A stretch of 6,177 bases of DNA from an uncultured Spongiibacteraceae bacterium (GCA_937969395.1 CALBVI010000233.1:1-6177), one strand, 5' to 3'. Counted from the first letter of the stretch, positions 1 to 5,134 are shown. Notes: generated from the sequence alone by a model not told the origin. A program made the numbers and translations.

Positions 1-891
1 GTAAGGCAGAGCGGCTACAAATTAATTCCAAAGCTGAAGGATGCAGCTAACGTTTTCCACGATATCGCAGACGGTAAAAGCGATGTTAATCCACATGATC
101 AAGTGCAGGTCGTTAAAGACATCGCGGATCAATTTTATGGAGTATTTGACAGCTTGAAAATTAAATGTCCTTCAAACGGTCCGCAGTTGTACACACCTAG
201 CGGTGTTCAGATTGTTGATGAGAACTTTTCGACTCTAGATGATCAGTTCTGGACCAGTGAATTTCCATGGGGGCGCGATTTAGAGATAAACAACGAAGAG
301 CAAACCTATATTGCTACGTTAGAGGGCCAAGTAGACGCGCCCAGCCCTTTTACAACTGGGCCTGATGGGCTGAAGATTCAAGCTAATAGAACGCCTCTTA
401 ACGGTCAGGAATGGACGTCGGGTAAGTTGTGCACAACGCCTGATAACTGGCTTACTGATGAGTTTTACGTTGAAGCAAAGCTTAAGGGTGATTTTGCCGC
501 GGGTGTATGGCCTGCCTTTTGGCTGTATACGGCTCAATTTGGCGGTAATGAGCCAGAAATTGATATTTTTGAACAGCCTGGATTGGATCAGAACACGGTT
601 TATCACAATTATCACTTTAAATTCGCAGATGGAACGTTTGCGCCTTCGCTTGAATCGACGACAAATGTCGATAGCACAGAGTGGCATACCTACGGTGTAG
701 AGCGTGTAGCGGGCCAAATCACGTATTTTGTTGATCGCGTGCCTGTTCATGTTGTGACCGATAACGTGACGTTGCAGCCTATGAACATGATTTTAAATCT
801 TGCAATCGGTGGCAATTGGCCCGGTAGTCCCGATCCAGCAACGGATCAAGCCGAGTTCTGCGTTGAATACGTGAAAGCGTGGCAGCTATGA
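1..891 (+). CDS. GH16 family glycoside hydrolase (5'-truncated by the window), probable phage depolymerase
   Basis: The frame is open from base 1, so the true start lies upstream; a GTG at 103 is internal and has no reason to be the start. Residues 1 to about 65 (window numbering) are an unrecognised, mostly helical linker. The rest is a GH16 beta-jelly-roll domain: PWGRDLEINNEEQ near the start, GVWPAFWLY, the signature EIDIFE at bases 556-573, and the C-terminal block ILNLAIGGNWPG. In this family the first Glu of the signature (556-558) is the nucleophile and the last (571-573) the acid/base, with the Asp between them; all three are present. GH16 enzymes hydrolyse beta-1,3/1,4 glucans or galactans such as laminarin, agar, carrageenan or succinoglycan; the substrate cannot be read here. 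No signal peptide is visible in the part seen. The stop overlaps the next start as ATGA, which points to a translationally coupled pair. GH16 assignment is firm; the virion location is inference. Confidence 0.9.
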   Translation, partial: VRQSGYKLIPKLKDAANVFHDIADGKSDVNPHDQVQVVKDIADQFYGVFDSLKIKCPSNGPQLYTPSGVQIVDENFSTLDDQFWTSEFPWGRDLEINNEEQTYIATLEGQVDAPSPFTTGPDGLKIQANRTPLNGQEWTSGKLCTTPDNWLTDEFYVEAKLKGDFAAGVWPAFWLYTAQFGGNEPEIDIFEQPGLDQNTVYHNYHFKFADGTFAPSLESTTNVDSTEWHTYGVERVAGQITYFVDRVPVHVVTDNVTLQPMNMILNLAIGGNWPGSPDPATDQAEFCVEYVKAWQL

Positions 892-2123
892 GCCTTGAAG
901 AAAATAGAAAAACCGTTCAGATAGCAATGAAAAAGGCGACTGCGCTATCGACAGAATTAGCCCAGTTACTAACCGAAATTAGCCAACACGAGCATATAAA
1001 TAATCCTATGAACGACATAGCCTGCCCTACTACAGCGCCCCCTATCGAGCCGTCAAAGCGGTTTGTAATTACTTCGCATAACGAAGGCGATACCCTTGCC
1101 AATGGTGATGTTATTACATGGGTTGATAATGGCACCCTGACAAATCCCAATGACAAAGTTAACGTCGATGTCAATGATGTTGATCAAGGTCCATCGACTC
1201 AAGCCGGAAGCTGGACATTGCAGAACTTACCAGCAGGCCCAATTGAAATCTGTCTACAAGAGATGATCTTCGATGGTAATAACGTCTTTGTCGGTACTGG
1301 GCCAGATCGTTGCTGCTATGGCTATGTAGTGGAACAGCCTGTTACGGGTAATGTAGAAAAAGCCTACGACCTGGACGCCATACCTTTGGGAACAATATCC
1401 CCTGCAGACTGGGAAACGATGACAGGAGGCGCTTGGAACTTCACCGGCACTGATAATTTGGTTAACGCGGTAGACGCTGGCGGGGATCGTTGGATTCAGG
1501 TAGATCACTTGGCGGGTGTTCTAAACGTGCAAAATGGAACTTGCTTCATTGATCGCAAAGAAGGCAATGACTCATACACAGTAAGTCAGTGCATAGAATT
1601 TGCGCCGGATTTCGATCACGGTGGGACAGACACTTCAGCCAATTCAGGCAAGCTGGGCTTTGGTTTAGCCGGTGGACGGGATGCTAACGGCGGTTTGATT
1701 GACGGCGGCGATAGCGATACTACAGGCTACTCCTTCAGACCTGGGTTTGACGTTTACAACGGGTCGCTGAACCTGATGGGTTACTCATATTATGCCAATC
1801 GTCCTGGAATGCCTTCCAACGGTCAAGTGTTCGGGCACGCCATCGACACAGGTGTTCAAATCATACCGGGCAACAAATACATTGTTAAGATGACGGTCAA
1901 TCACAATACACCGGGTGTCGCTGACGGTTCCCTTGTTATGGAAGTGCAAGACGCTAACGGTGTTACTTTGGGCGGATTTACTCAAAACAACGTGCTTCTG
2001 ATGGATGGCACGCCTTACACCGACGTCAATACGTTCGGATCATGGCACGGAGGATCGGCGGCATTTGCGCCGCCTGTTGATACTTATGTTCGATATAAAG
2101 ATATCGAAGTGTTTTGTAACTAA
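888..2123 (+). CDS. PL14-like polysaccharide lyase with N-terminal helical and Ig-like regions
   Basis: Protein of 411 residues. I chose ATG 888, which overlaps the upstream stop (888-891), over GTG 879; neither has a clear Shine-Dalgarno, so coupling is likely. Residues 1-45 are charged and helical. Residues 55-150 look like a beta-sandwich, Ig-like module with adjacent cysteines (DRCCYGY). Residues about 160-411 resemble the PL14 jelly roll: GKLGFGLAGG, GYSFRPGF, MGYSYYANRPG, NTPGVADGSLVMEV, and a C-terminal FGSWHGG and APPVDTYVRYKDIEVF. The residues reported as catalytic in the chlorovirus alginate lyase vAL-1 (one Lys, Ser-x-Arg, Tyr-x-Tyr) have apparent counterparts at K255, S282/R284 and Y299/Y301. 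PL14 enzymes cleave uronate polymers such as alginate or glucuronan by beta-elimination. There is no signal peptide, which fits a virion component released with the phage. The family call is from motif memory; the substrate is unknown. Confidence 0.8.
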   Translation: MSLEENRKTVQIAMKKATALSTELAQLLTEISQHEHINNPMNDIACPTTAPPIEPSKRFVITSHNEGDTLANGDVITWVDNGTLTNPNDKVNVDVNDVDQGPSTQAGSWTLQNLPAGPIEICLQEMIFDGNNVFVGTGPDRCCYGYVVEQPVTGNVEKAYDLDAIPLGTISPADWETMTGGAWNFTGTDNLVNAVDAGGDRWIQVDHLAGVLNVQNGTCFIDRKEGNDSYTVSQCIEFAPDFDHGGTDTSANSGKLGFGLAGGRDANGGLIDGGDSDTTGYSFRPGFDVYNGSLNLMGYSYYANRPGMPSNGQVFGHAIDTGVQIIPGNKYIVKMTVNHNTPGVADGSLVMEVQDANGVTLGGFTQNNVLLMDGTPYTDVNTFGSWHGGSAAFAPPVDTYVRYKDIEVFCN

Positions 2124-2662
2124 AAACAAGAAGCTTCGGATCGAATAGTTACAGGTGCAGGCCCGTTAGTGCTGCAGGTAAGCTGGCCAGCCCCATCAGT
2201 TTGTGATGCGGTTGGCCTTATCAATCCATTAGCAAGAGCGCCACAATGTGAGCCTGAAACCGTCTTTGCGGCTGGGCAGCTTACGGTGCATTTGAATCTG
2301 TTTCCAGCCGTTATACTGCAAACCTGAACAGGATTAGAGCTTGTCGCTGTAATCGCCTGAGGCGTTGATACTAAATTAGTGGTTATAGGCGTAGTGCAAG
2401 GCACGACAACGTTTTCAGATCGTTTGCCCGTTTCAGGCACTACAACGTTGTATTGCTTGCATCGCGGAACAACGCATCTATCAATAGTTCTGCCAGTGCA
2501 TATAGCTGTGTATGGGGCTGAATACAACTGAACTTCAACCCAGTTGCCGTCAGGCTCCCAATAGATTGTAGAATCTTCAACAAAAAGCCCTTGAACGCCG
2601 TTCGCGTTGGCTCCGTTTGCTAGGCCTGAAAAAGCTAGTAGTAGTATTGCTAGATATCTCAT
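2120..2662 (-). CDS. Exported cysteine-rich protein of unknown function
   Basis: Protein of 180 residues with a textbook Sec signal peptide: Arg2, hydrophobic core YLAILLLAFSGLA, and an AxA cleavage site (A18-N-A20). No lipobox Cys is present, so it is not a lipoprotein. The mature part of about 160 residues has ten cysteines (55, 63, 68, 89, 115, 125, 129, 140, 163, 179), an even number suggesting up to five disulfides in the periplasm or outside the cell. The rest is rich in Thr, Ser, Pro and Val, with little predicted helix. A strong GGAG (plus-strand 2669-2672) lies six bases before the ATG. The tRNA-Cys gene is immediately upstream on the same strand. The stop codon overlaps the end of the convergent lyase gene by four bases. 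I recognise no family; a secreted moron product, surface-modifying protein or inhibitor are possibilities, none shown by the sequence. Confidence 0.85.
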   Translation of the reverse strand: MRYLAILLLAFSGLANGANANGVQGLFVEDSTIYWEPDGNWVEVQLYSAPYTAICTGRTIDRCVVPRCKQYNVVVPETGKRSENVVVPCTTPITTNLVSTPQAITATSSNPVQVCSITAGNRFKCTVSCPAAKTVSGSHCGALANGLIRPTASQTDGAGQLTCSTNGPAPVTIRSEASCF

Positions 2663-2693
2663 GTATTACTCCGTTAATTGAATATTGAAAATG

Positions 2694-2767
2694 TGGAGGC
2701 TGAACCCGGAATCGAACCGGGGTTGACGGATTTGCAATCCGCTACTTGGCCACTCAGTCATTCAGCC
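2694..2767 (-). tRNA. tRNA-Cys (anticodon GCA)
   Basis: A complete 74-base cloverleaf reads on the minus strand. The acceptor stem is 7 bp (GGCTGAA with TTCAGCC), followed by discriminator T and an encoded CCA at 2694-2696. The D stem is 3 bp (ACT/AGT) with a GG-containing loop. The anticodon stem GCGGA/TCCGT closes the loop TTGCAAA, giving anticodon GCA (plus-strand 2733-2735). The variable loop is CAAC and the T stem CCCGG/CCGGG carries the loop TTCGATT. The anticodon arm matches that of enterobacterial tRNA-Cys, and the short D stem and U73 are also typical of tRNA-Cys. It reads TGC and TGT codons. It lies 19 bases after the 73-residue gene and 31 bases before the cysteine-rich gene, so it is probably processed from the same leftward transcript. 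Confidence 0.96.
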
Positions 2768-2786
2768 GTTTAAAATCGAAGGGTTT

Positions 2787-3008
2787 TCACGCTGATAAAC
2801 TATCAATCAAAGGCAAATCGCGCCATTCGTACTGAATGCCTATCAATTCACGCTTTCCGATAATACAGCCGTTGTCGCTAAATATCGCACGCTTCCACAT
2901 TCGAACCGTTTTCTGTGGTCGCGCAGGATCACCGGTAAGGGTTAGTTTATAGCTCTTTGTGGGTTGCCAGTTTGTGAACGCTTGTTTCATGTCCAGAATG
3001 TAGTACAT
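2787..3008 (-). CDS. Small basic protein of unknown function (73 aa; possibly 67 aa)
   Basis: Not recognised. The protein is soluble-looking, with alternating hydrophobic and polar residues suggesting strands (SYKLTLTGDP, KTVRMWKRAIF, GIQYEWRDLP) and one Cys. The first ATG (3006-3008) sits one base after a 12-bp palindrome and has no Shine-Dalgarno. The second in-frame ATG (2988-2990) also lacks one, but is preceded by TACATT and six bases, the same arrangement as TATAAT plus six bases before the neighbouring 56-residue gene. A leaderless start at residue 7 is therefore plausible. The gene follows the 56-residue gene by 25 bases, with the operator-like palindrome between them, and precedes the tRNA-Cys by 19 bases, forming one leftward unit. 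Confidence 0.65.
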   Translation of the reverse strand: MYYILDMKQAFTNWQPTKSYKLTLTGDPARPQKTVRMWKRAIFSDNGCIIGKRELIGIQYEWRDLPLIDSLSA

Positions 3009-3009
3009 A

Positions 3010-3021
3010 GTAACGCGTTAC
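3010..3021. promoter_or_regulatory. Operator-like palindrome, copy 1
   Basis: GTAACGCGTTAC is a perfect 12-bp palindrome and is identical to the core of the longer palindrome at 3219-3236; centres are 212 bp apart. It lies between the 56- and 73-residue genes. On the minus strand it partly overlaps a possible -35 (TTGCGG, 3021-3026), with a possible -10 (TACATT, 2997-3002) 18 bases further on. A repressor bound here could block an internal promoter or cooperate with copy 2 through looping. The protein that binds it is unknown. Confidence 0.6.
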
Positions 3022-3033
3022 CGCAAGATAGAT

Positions 3034-3204
3034 TCAATCTAATTTAGGTTTGTATTTGCCTTTTAGTTCTTTTTCCACGTATTCCGAAAGTTTCGCCTTC
3101 TTCTTCTTTAGACCTATTTTTGGCAGATAAACCTCGCACTTAACGAACTTTGATGTTCTATTGGCGCGACTGATGCGCATTAATTCGGCTTTGTCTTTAG
3201 GCAT
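3034..3204 (-). CDS. Small lysine-rich protein (56 aa), possible ribbon-helix-helix-like regulator
   Basis: A 56-residue frame with ATG at 3204 and TGA at 3034-3036. It is strongly basic (KKKKAK at 33-38, KGKYKPK near the end) with one Cys. The string VKCEVYLP followed by LSEYVEKELK recalls the strand and second helix of Arc/CopG-type DNA-binding proteins, but the segment between them is about seven residues shorter than usual, so this is only a suggestion. No Shine-Dalgarno exists: TATAAT ends seven bases before the A of the ATG, so transcription would start at or next to the start codon and the mRNA would be leaderless. The palindrome at 3219-3236 sits inside its promoter and copy 1 sits just after its stop, an arrangement that would suit an autoregulator. 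Confidence 0.6.
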   Translation of the reverse strand: MPKDKAELMRISRANRTSKFVKCEVYLPKIGLKKKKAKLSEYVEKELKGKYKPKLD

Positions 3205-3210
3205 TCTAGA

Positions 3211-3238
3211 ATTATATCACGGTAACGCGTTACCGTAA
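3211..3238 (-). promoter_or_regulatory. Leftward promoter with consensus -10
   Basis: On the minus strand the -10 is a perfect TATAAT (plus-strand 3211-3216). A weak -35, TTACGG (3233-3238), lies 16 bases upstream; the spacer is almost entirely filled by the palindrome. The expected start point, about seven bases after the -10, coincides with the ATG of the 56-residue gene. A strong -10 with a poor -35 under an operator fits a tightly repressed phage promoter. This is inferred from sequence only. Confidence 0.6.
3219..3236. promoter_or_regulatory. Operator-like palindrome, copy 2
   Basis: ACGGTAACGCGTTACCGT is a perfect 18-bp palindrome located between the -35 and -10 of the leftward promoter. 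It contains the same 12-bp core as copy 1. Such placement is typical of repressor sites that compete with RNA polymerase. A half-site GGTAAC also occurs at 3353-3358 in the non-coding stretch. Confidence 0.7.
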
Positions 3239-3412
3239 CTGTTTGAATTGTATACAGATGATAACGATGGATTAAAGACGGGCTATAAAGTGACGCTAAC
3301 GGTGTGGTAGGGCATAGATCCTGCACTAATCAACGTAGCACCCTAGACCAGCGGTAACTGGAATAGGGCATATTTAGCTACGACCCAGTTCAACTACGTA
3401 TGAGGTAGTCAC
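3237..3412. other. Non-coding region between the leftward and rightward units
   Basis: I see no convincing gene here. It holds a TATAAA (3284-3289) that could be the -10 of a rightward promoter, though no good -35 lies at the right distance. There is a 9-base direct repeat TAGGGCATA (3308-3316 and 3364-3372), a weak inverted repeat AACTGG/CCAGTT (3356-3361 and 3385-3390), and a half operator (3353-3358). The rightward overlapping cassette must be transcribed from here or from further upstream. Confidence 0.45.
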
Positions 3413-3511
3413 ATGAGCATGACCAATAGTAACTCAAAGTTACACACATTCCCAGTATTTCCCCGCCTTTTTATATTCTGCGCAATTCTCCGAGGTGTTA
3501 GATGCCTCTAA
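3413..3511 (+). CDS. Micro-ORF (32 aa), first in the overlapping cassette
   Basis: ATG at 3413 follows a good Shine-Dalgarno (GAGGT, 3402-3406) at six bases. The predicted peptide has a polar start (MSMTNSNSK) and a hydrophobic, basic second half (FPRLFIFCAILRGVR) ending in Cys-Leu. The Shine-Dalgarno lies partly in the loop of a small hairpin, ACTAC/GTAGT (3393-3397 and 3405-3409), which might modulate initiation. The stop overlaps the next frame by ten bases. It may be a leader peptide for coupling or a small membrane peptide; nothing is recognised. Confidence rests on the ribosome binding site and the chain of overlaps. Confidence 0.45.
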   Translation: MSMTNSNSKLHTFPVFPRLFIFCAILRGVRCL

Positions 3512-3579
3512 CGATGATTTTGCTTGCCGCAGTTTTAATTCGTATCAATTCAATCAGAAAGGGGAATGCCAATGTCTAA
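3502..3579 (+). CDS. Micro-ORF (25 aa), hydrophobic peptide
   Basis: ATG at 3502 has a Shine-Dalgarno GAGGT (3492-3496) five bases upstream, inside the end of the preceding frame. The peptide begins MPLTMILLAAVLI, a short hydrophobic segment, and ends in a basic tail (RINSIRKGNANV), as in many tiny phage membrane peptides. It overlaps the preceding frame by ten bases and the next by eight. Function is unknown; it could also serve only to bring ribosomes to the next start. Confidence 0.42.
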   Translation: MPLTMILLAAVLIRINSIRKGNANV

Positions 3580-3682
3580 TCAATCTAATAATGAAGGTGG
3601 AATAATTTACAGCTTTATATGCGCTGTATTGTTTAGCGCGTTTGGCGCTTTCGTGTTTGCTGTAATAGGGAGCGCAACATGA
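3572..3682 (+). CDS. Small single-pass membrane protein (36 aa)
   Basis: ATG at 3572 follows a strong, purine-rich site (AAAGGGGA, 3558-3565) at a suitable distance. The peptide has a polar N-terminus (MSNQSNNEGG) and one long hydrophobic stretch (IIYSFICAVLFSAFGAFVFAVIGSA), predicted to cross the inner membrane once. The stop overlaps the start of the 240-residue membrane protein as ATGA (3679-3682), so the two are likely made together and may interact. No family recognised. Confidence 0.65.
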   Translation: MSNQSNNEGGIIYSFICAVLFSAFGAFVFAVIGSAT

Positions 3683-4401
3683 GCAGCGCGGCGCCTAAAG
3701 GCCTGAAGTCGTCTATAGGATTCTTTTCGTATCTAATGCTGGGCGTCAGTATATTTCACGCAGCATCGGGCCTATGGAATCCGCATCAATCTCAAGGTAT
3801 GCAAGTGGCCATGGTTGTCACTGTTGTGGCGTTACTTGGATCCAGTCACCGATTTGCAGATATGGCTGGCACCGCTTACGCACGGTCTAAGTTTATGGTT
3901 TTGATTATTGCGTTTTTCTGTATCTTGCTACTAGAAAGTTTCAGCGTATACACCAGCGCCAAAGCATTAACAGGAAGGGAATACCAGGCAGCCAGAGCAG
4001 AGAACACCACAAGTGACGAGTACCAAATGGCCTTGAGTTCAGCTAACAGCTACCAGAAGCAGATAGAGGCGTTGCAGGTAACGGTTGATAAGCTTGATCC
4101 GGTTAGAAGCCGTACAGCTAAGCTCAGAGCCAGCAATGAGATAACCAAGTTACAAGACAGGAAGCGCCAAGCAATGAACGACATGAAAAACGTCGACGTA
4201 TCAACAAGTGCAGCCAGCGCTCGATCGATGGAATCGTCGACCGGTTTGTCGAGTAATGACATGGCTTTGCTTGCTGCCATTATGTTGTCAGTAGCTGGTA
4301 TAGGGTTGCGGATTTGCTACACGTCATTATTCAGTGAAGCGCCTGAGGTAGCGCAAACCGTAAAAAAGCACCAGCGCGAACCGTTGAGAGCAGTGTCGTA
4401 A
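3679..4401 (+). CDS. Four-helix inner-membrane protein with long coiled-coil loop
   Basis: Protein of 240 residues; AGGGAG (3667-3672) lies six bases before the ATG. Hydrophobic helices lie at about residues 13-33, 42-56, 72-92 and 195-215. The loop between helices 2 and 3 (SSHRFADMAGTAYARSK) and the C-terminal tail (KKHQRE) are basic, so by the positive-inside rule both ends are cytoplasmic. The roughly 100-residue segment between helices 3 and 4 would then be outside, rich in Gln, Lys, Glu, Ala and Ser with a heptad-like pattern around 98-170. It is chained by overlaps to the 36-residue membrane peptide before it and the winged-helix-like protein after it. I recognise no family; exclusion, envelope sensing or membrane remodelling during infection would fit the topology but none is shown. 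Confidence 0.85.
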   Translation: MSSAAPKGLKSSIGFFSYLMLGVSIFHAASGLWNPHQSQGMQVAMVVTVVALLGSSHRFADMAGTAYARSKFMVLIIAFFCILLLESFSVYTSAKALTGREYQAARAENTTSDEYQMALSSANSYQKQIEALQVTVDKLDPVRSRTAKLRASNEITKLQDRKRQAMNDMKNVDVSTSAASARSMESSTGLSSNDMALLAAIMLSVAGIGLRICYTSLFSEAPEVAQTVKKHQREPLRAVS

Positions 4402-4634
4402 TGGAAAAGCCCAGCATCTACAGCGAACCCGACACAAGCCACATAGAGGCCGCCACAGCTCGCATAAGGGACGATTTAGAAAGCGGGGTGATCGATCGAG
4501 TGACCTTTAGTATGGCCCGCAAGCAGTACGGTATTAGCTCAGATATCGATATACGCAATATTCAGCATACGTTGCGCAGATCAGGCCATCTGACAAAAAA
4601 AGGAAACCGGTTCATTTCCGCTAAAGCCGCCTAA
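4401..4634 (+). CDS. Small winged-helix-like protein (77 aa)
   Basis: The ATG shares its A with the previous stop (TAATG, 4399-4403), so it is translationally coupled; no strong ribosome binding site is seen. After a polar start the chain has a helix (about 15-29), a helix FSMARKQYG (36-44), a possible recognition helix (50-61, DIRNIQHTLRRSG) and a basic hairpin HLTKKGNRFISAK, the order expected of a small winged-helix DNA-binding fold. It ends 3 bases before the terminator hairpin and is the last gene of the unit. A transcription regulator is the simplest guess; the fold call is by eye only. Confidence 0.75.
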   Translation: MEKPSIYSEPDTSHIEAATARIRDDLESGVIDRVTFSMARKQYGISSDIDIRNIQHTLRRSGHLTKKGNRFISAKAA

Positions 4635-4636
4635 TC

Positions 4637-4668
4637 AAAGAAGCCCCACCTTAGTTGGGGCTTCTTTT
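4637..4668. terminator. Intrinsic terminator between convergent genes
   Basis: A perfect 12-bp stem, AAAGAAGCCCCA (4637-4648) with TGGGGCTTCTTT (4656-4667), closes a 7-base loop and is followed by a run of T on the plus strand (4665-4668). It sits exactly between the stop of the rightward gene (4632-4634) and the stop of the leftward gene (4667-4669), whose stop codon enters the stem. The minus strand also ends in CTTTG, so it probably works in both directions, better rightward. Confidence 0.88.
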
Positions 4669-4852
4669 ATGTTCCTTTACGTTGCAAACACCGCTTAACC
4701 CACTGCAAGAACGAAATACAGCCTCCCCATAATAAAACAATAATTAAAAACGTCGCCAGTGGGTGGCTATAGTGCCCAGTCTCGCTAAGGCCCAGCGAAA
4801 TGATCAGCAAAGCAAAGAACGCATGGGCTAATAATGTTAATACGGTTATCAT
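4667..4852 (-). CDS. Small two-helix membrane protein (61 aa)
   Basis: The protein has two hydrophobic helices at about residues 3-21 and 31-50, joined by a short polar loop (GLSETGHYSHP), and a basic end (KRCLQRKG). The N-terminal region has few charges, and the basic tail suggests the C-terminus is cytoplasmic, so both ends are probably inside. AGGG lies nine bases before the ATG (plus-strand 4862-4865). It is the last gene of the leftward cluster and ends in the terminator. Two-helix proteins of this size in phages include holin-like and exclusion proteins; neither can be claimed here. Confidence 0.7.
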   Translation of the reverse strand: MITVLTLLAHAFFALLIISLGLSETGHYSHPLATFLIIVLLWGGCISFLQWVKRCLQRKGT

Positions 4853-4920
4853 TTTAAAATACCCTAATGGTAGGTTATGCCGTTTATCACGTAATAGGTA
4901 TAGTGGGGTTTGTGTCGATT
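4853..4920 (-). repeat. Junction sequence, type B copy 1, with possible gene remnant
   Basis: At 4901-4920 the plus strand reads TAGTGGGGTTTGTGTCGATT, matching 5920-5939 at 17 of 20 positions. Read leftward, both copies run from the end of one gene through AAACCCCACTAT. At the other copy this leads straight into an ATG; here the equivalent triplet is ATA, followed by about 50 bases before the next start. The rest of the gap holds the AGGG site of the 61-residue gene. A decayed or deleted gene at this junction is possible. Confidence 0.5.
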
Positions 4921-5128
4921 AGTATTTTTCAACAAATTCAACATCTGAACGCTTGTATCGAGTGCCGCTAGGGTACGAGGTGTTTCCTGAATCAAGCGCT
5001 ACGGTCAAGCGAGTCACGTCTGTAACTTTGAATGCCGATAGCGTCGATGCGCCTTTAAGCATCACGTACCATGATTCACCTGTTTTTGGTGCTACAGCTT
5101 CTGCTTGCATTTCATCACTATCGTTCAT
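4919..5128 (-). CDS. Small phage-type beta-rich protein (69 aa), function unknown
   Basis: After an acidic start (MNDSDEMQAEA) the sequence alternates in a way expected of a small beta barrel: SWYVMLKGAS, FKVTDVTRLTVAL, then TRYKRSDVEFVEKY at the C-terminus. The ending RYKxSDVEFVE resembles short accessory proteins I recall from phages of Gram-negative bacteria, with no known function. AGGA (plus-strand 5139-5142) is ten bases before the ATG, rather far, within a repeated junction sequence. It follows the 135-residue gene by 26 bases. No catalytic motif is visible. Confidence 0.72.
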   Translation of the reverse strand: MNDSDEMQAEAVAPKTGESWYVMLKGASTLSAFKVTDVTRLTVALDSGNTSYPSGTRYKRSDVEFVEKY

Positions 5129-5134
5129 CGTATC

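Noticed and set aside
458..700. Plus-strand 80-residue frame inside the GH16 gene
   Set aside because: Out-of-frame shadow of a clearly conserved domain.
319..750. Minus-strand 143-residue open frame
   Set aside because: Lies wholly inside the GH16 domain, lacks a ribosome binding site, and its composition is that of an antisense shadow.
2694..2767. tRNA-Cys as an integration (att) site
   Set aside because: No integrase gene and no second copy of the tRNA 3' end is seen in the window; the gene sits inside an apparent operon.
3308..3372. Two TAGGGCATA copies as part of an iteron origin or CRISPR array
   Set aside because: Only two 9-base copies, 56 bases apart, with no further units or regular spacing.
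3356..3390. AACTGG/CCAGTT hairpin as a terminator or structured RNA
   Set aside because: Only six base pairs around a 23-base loop with no T run; too weak to call.
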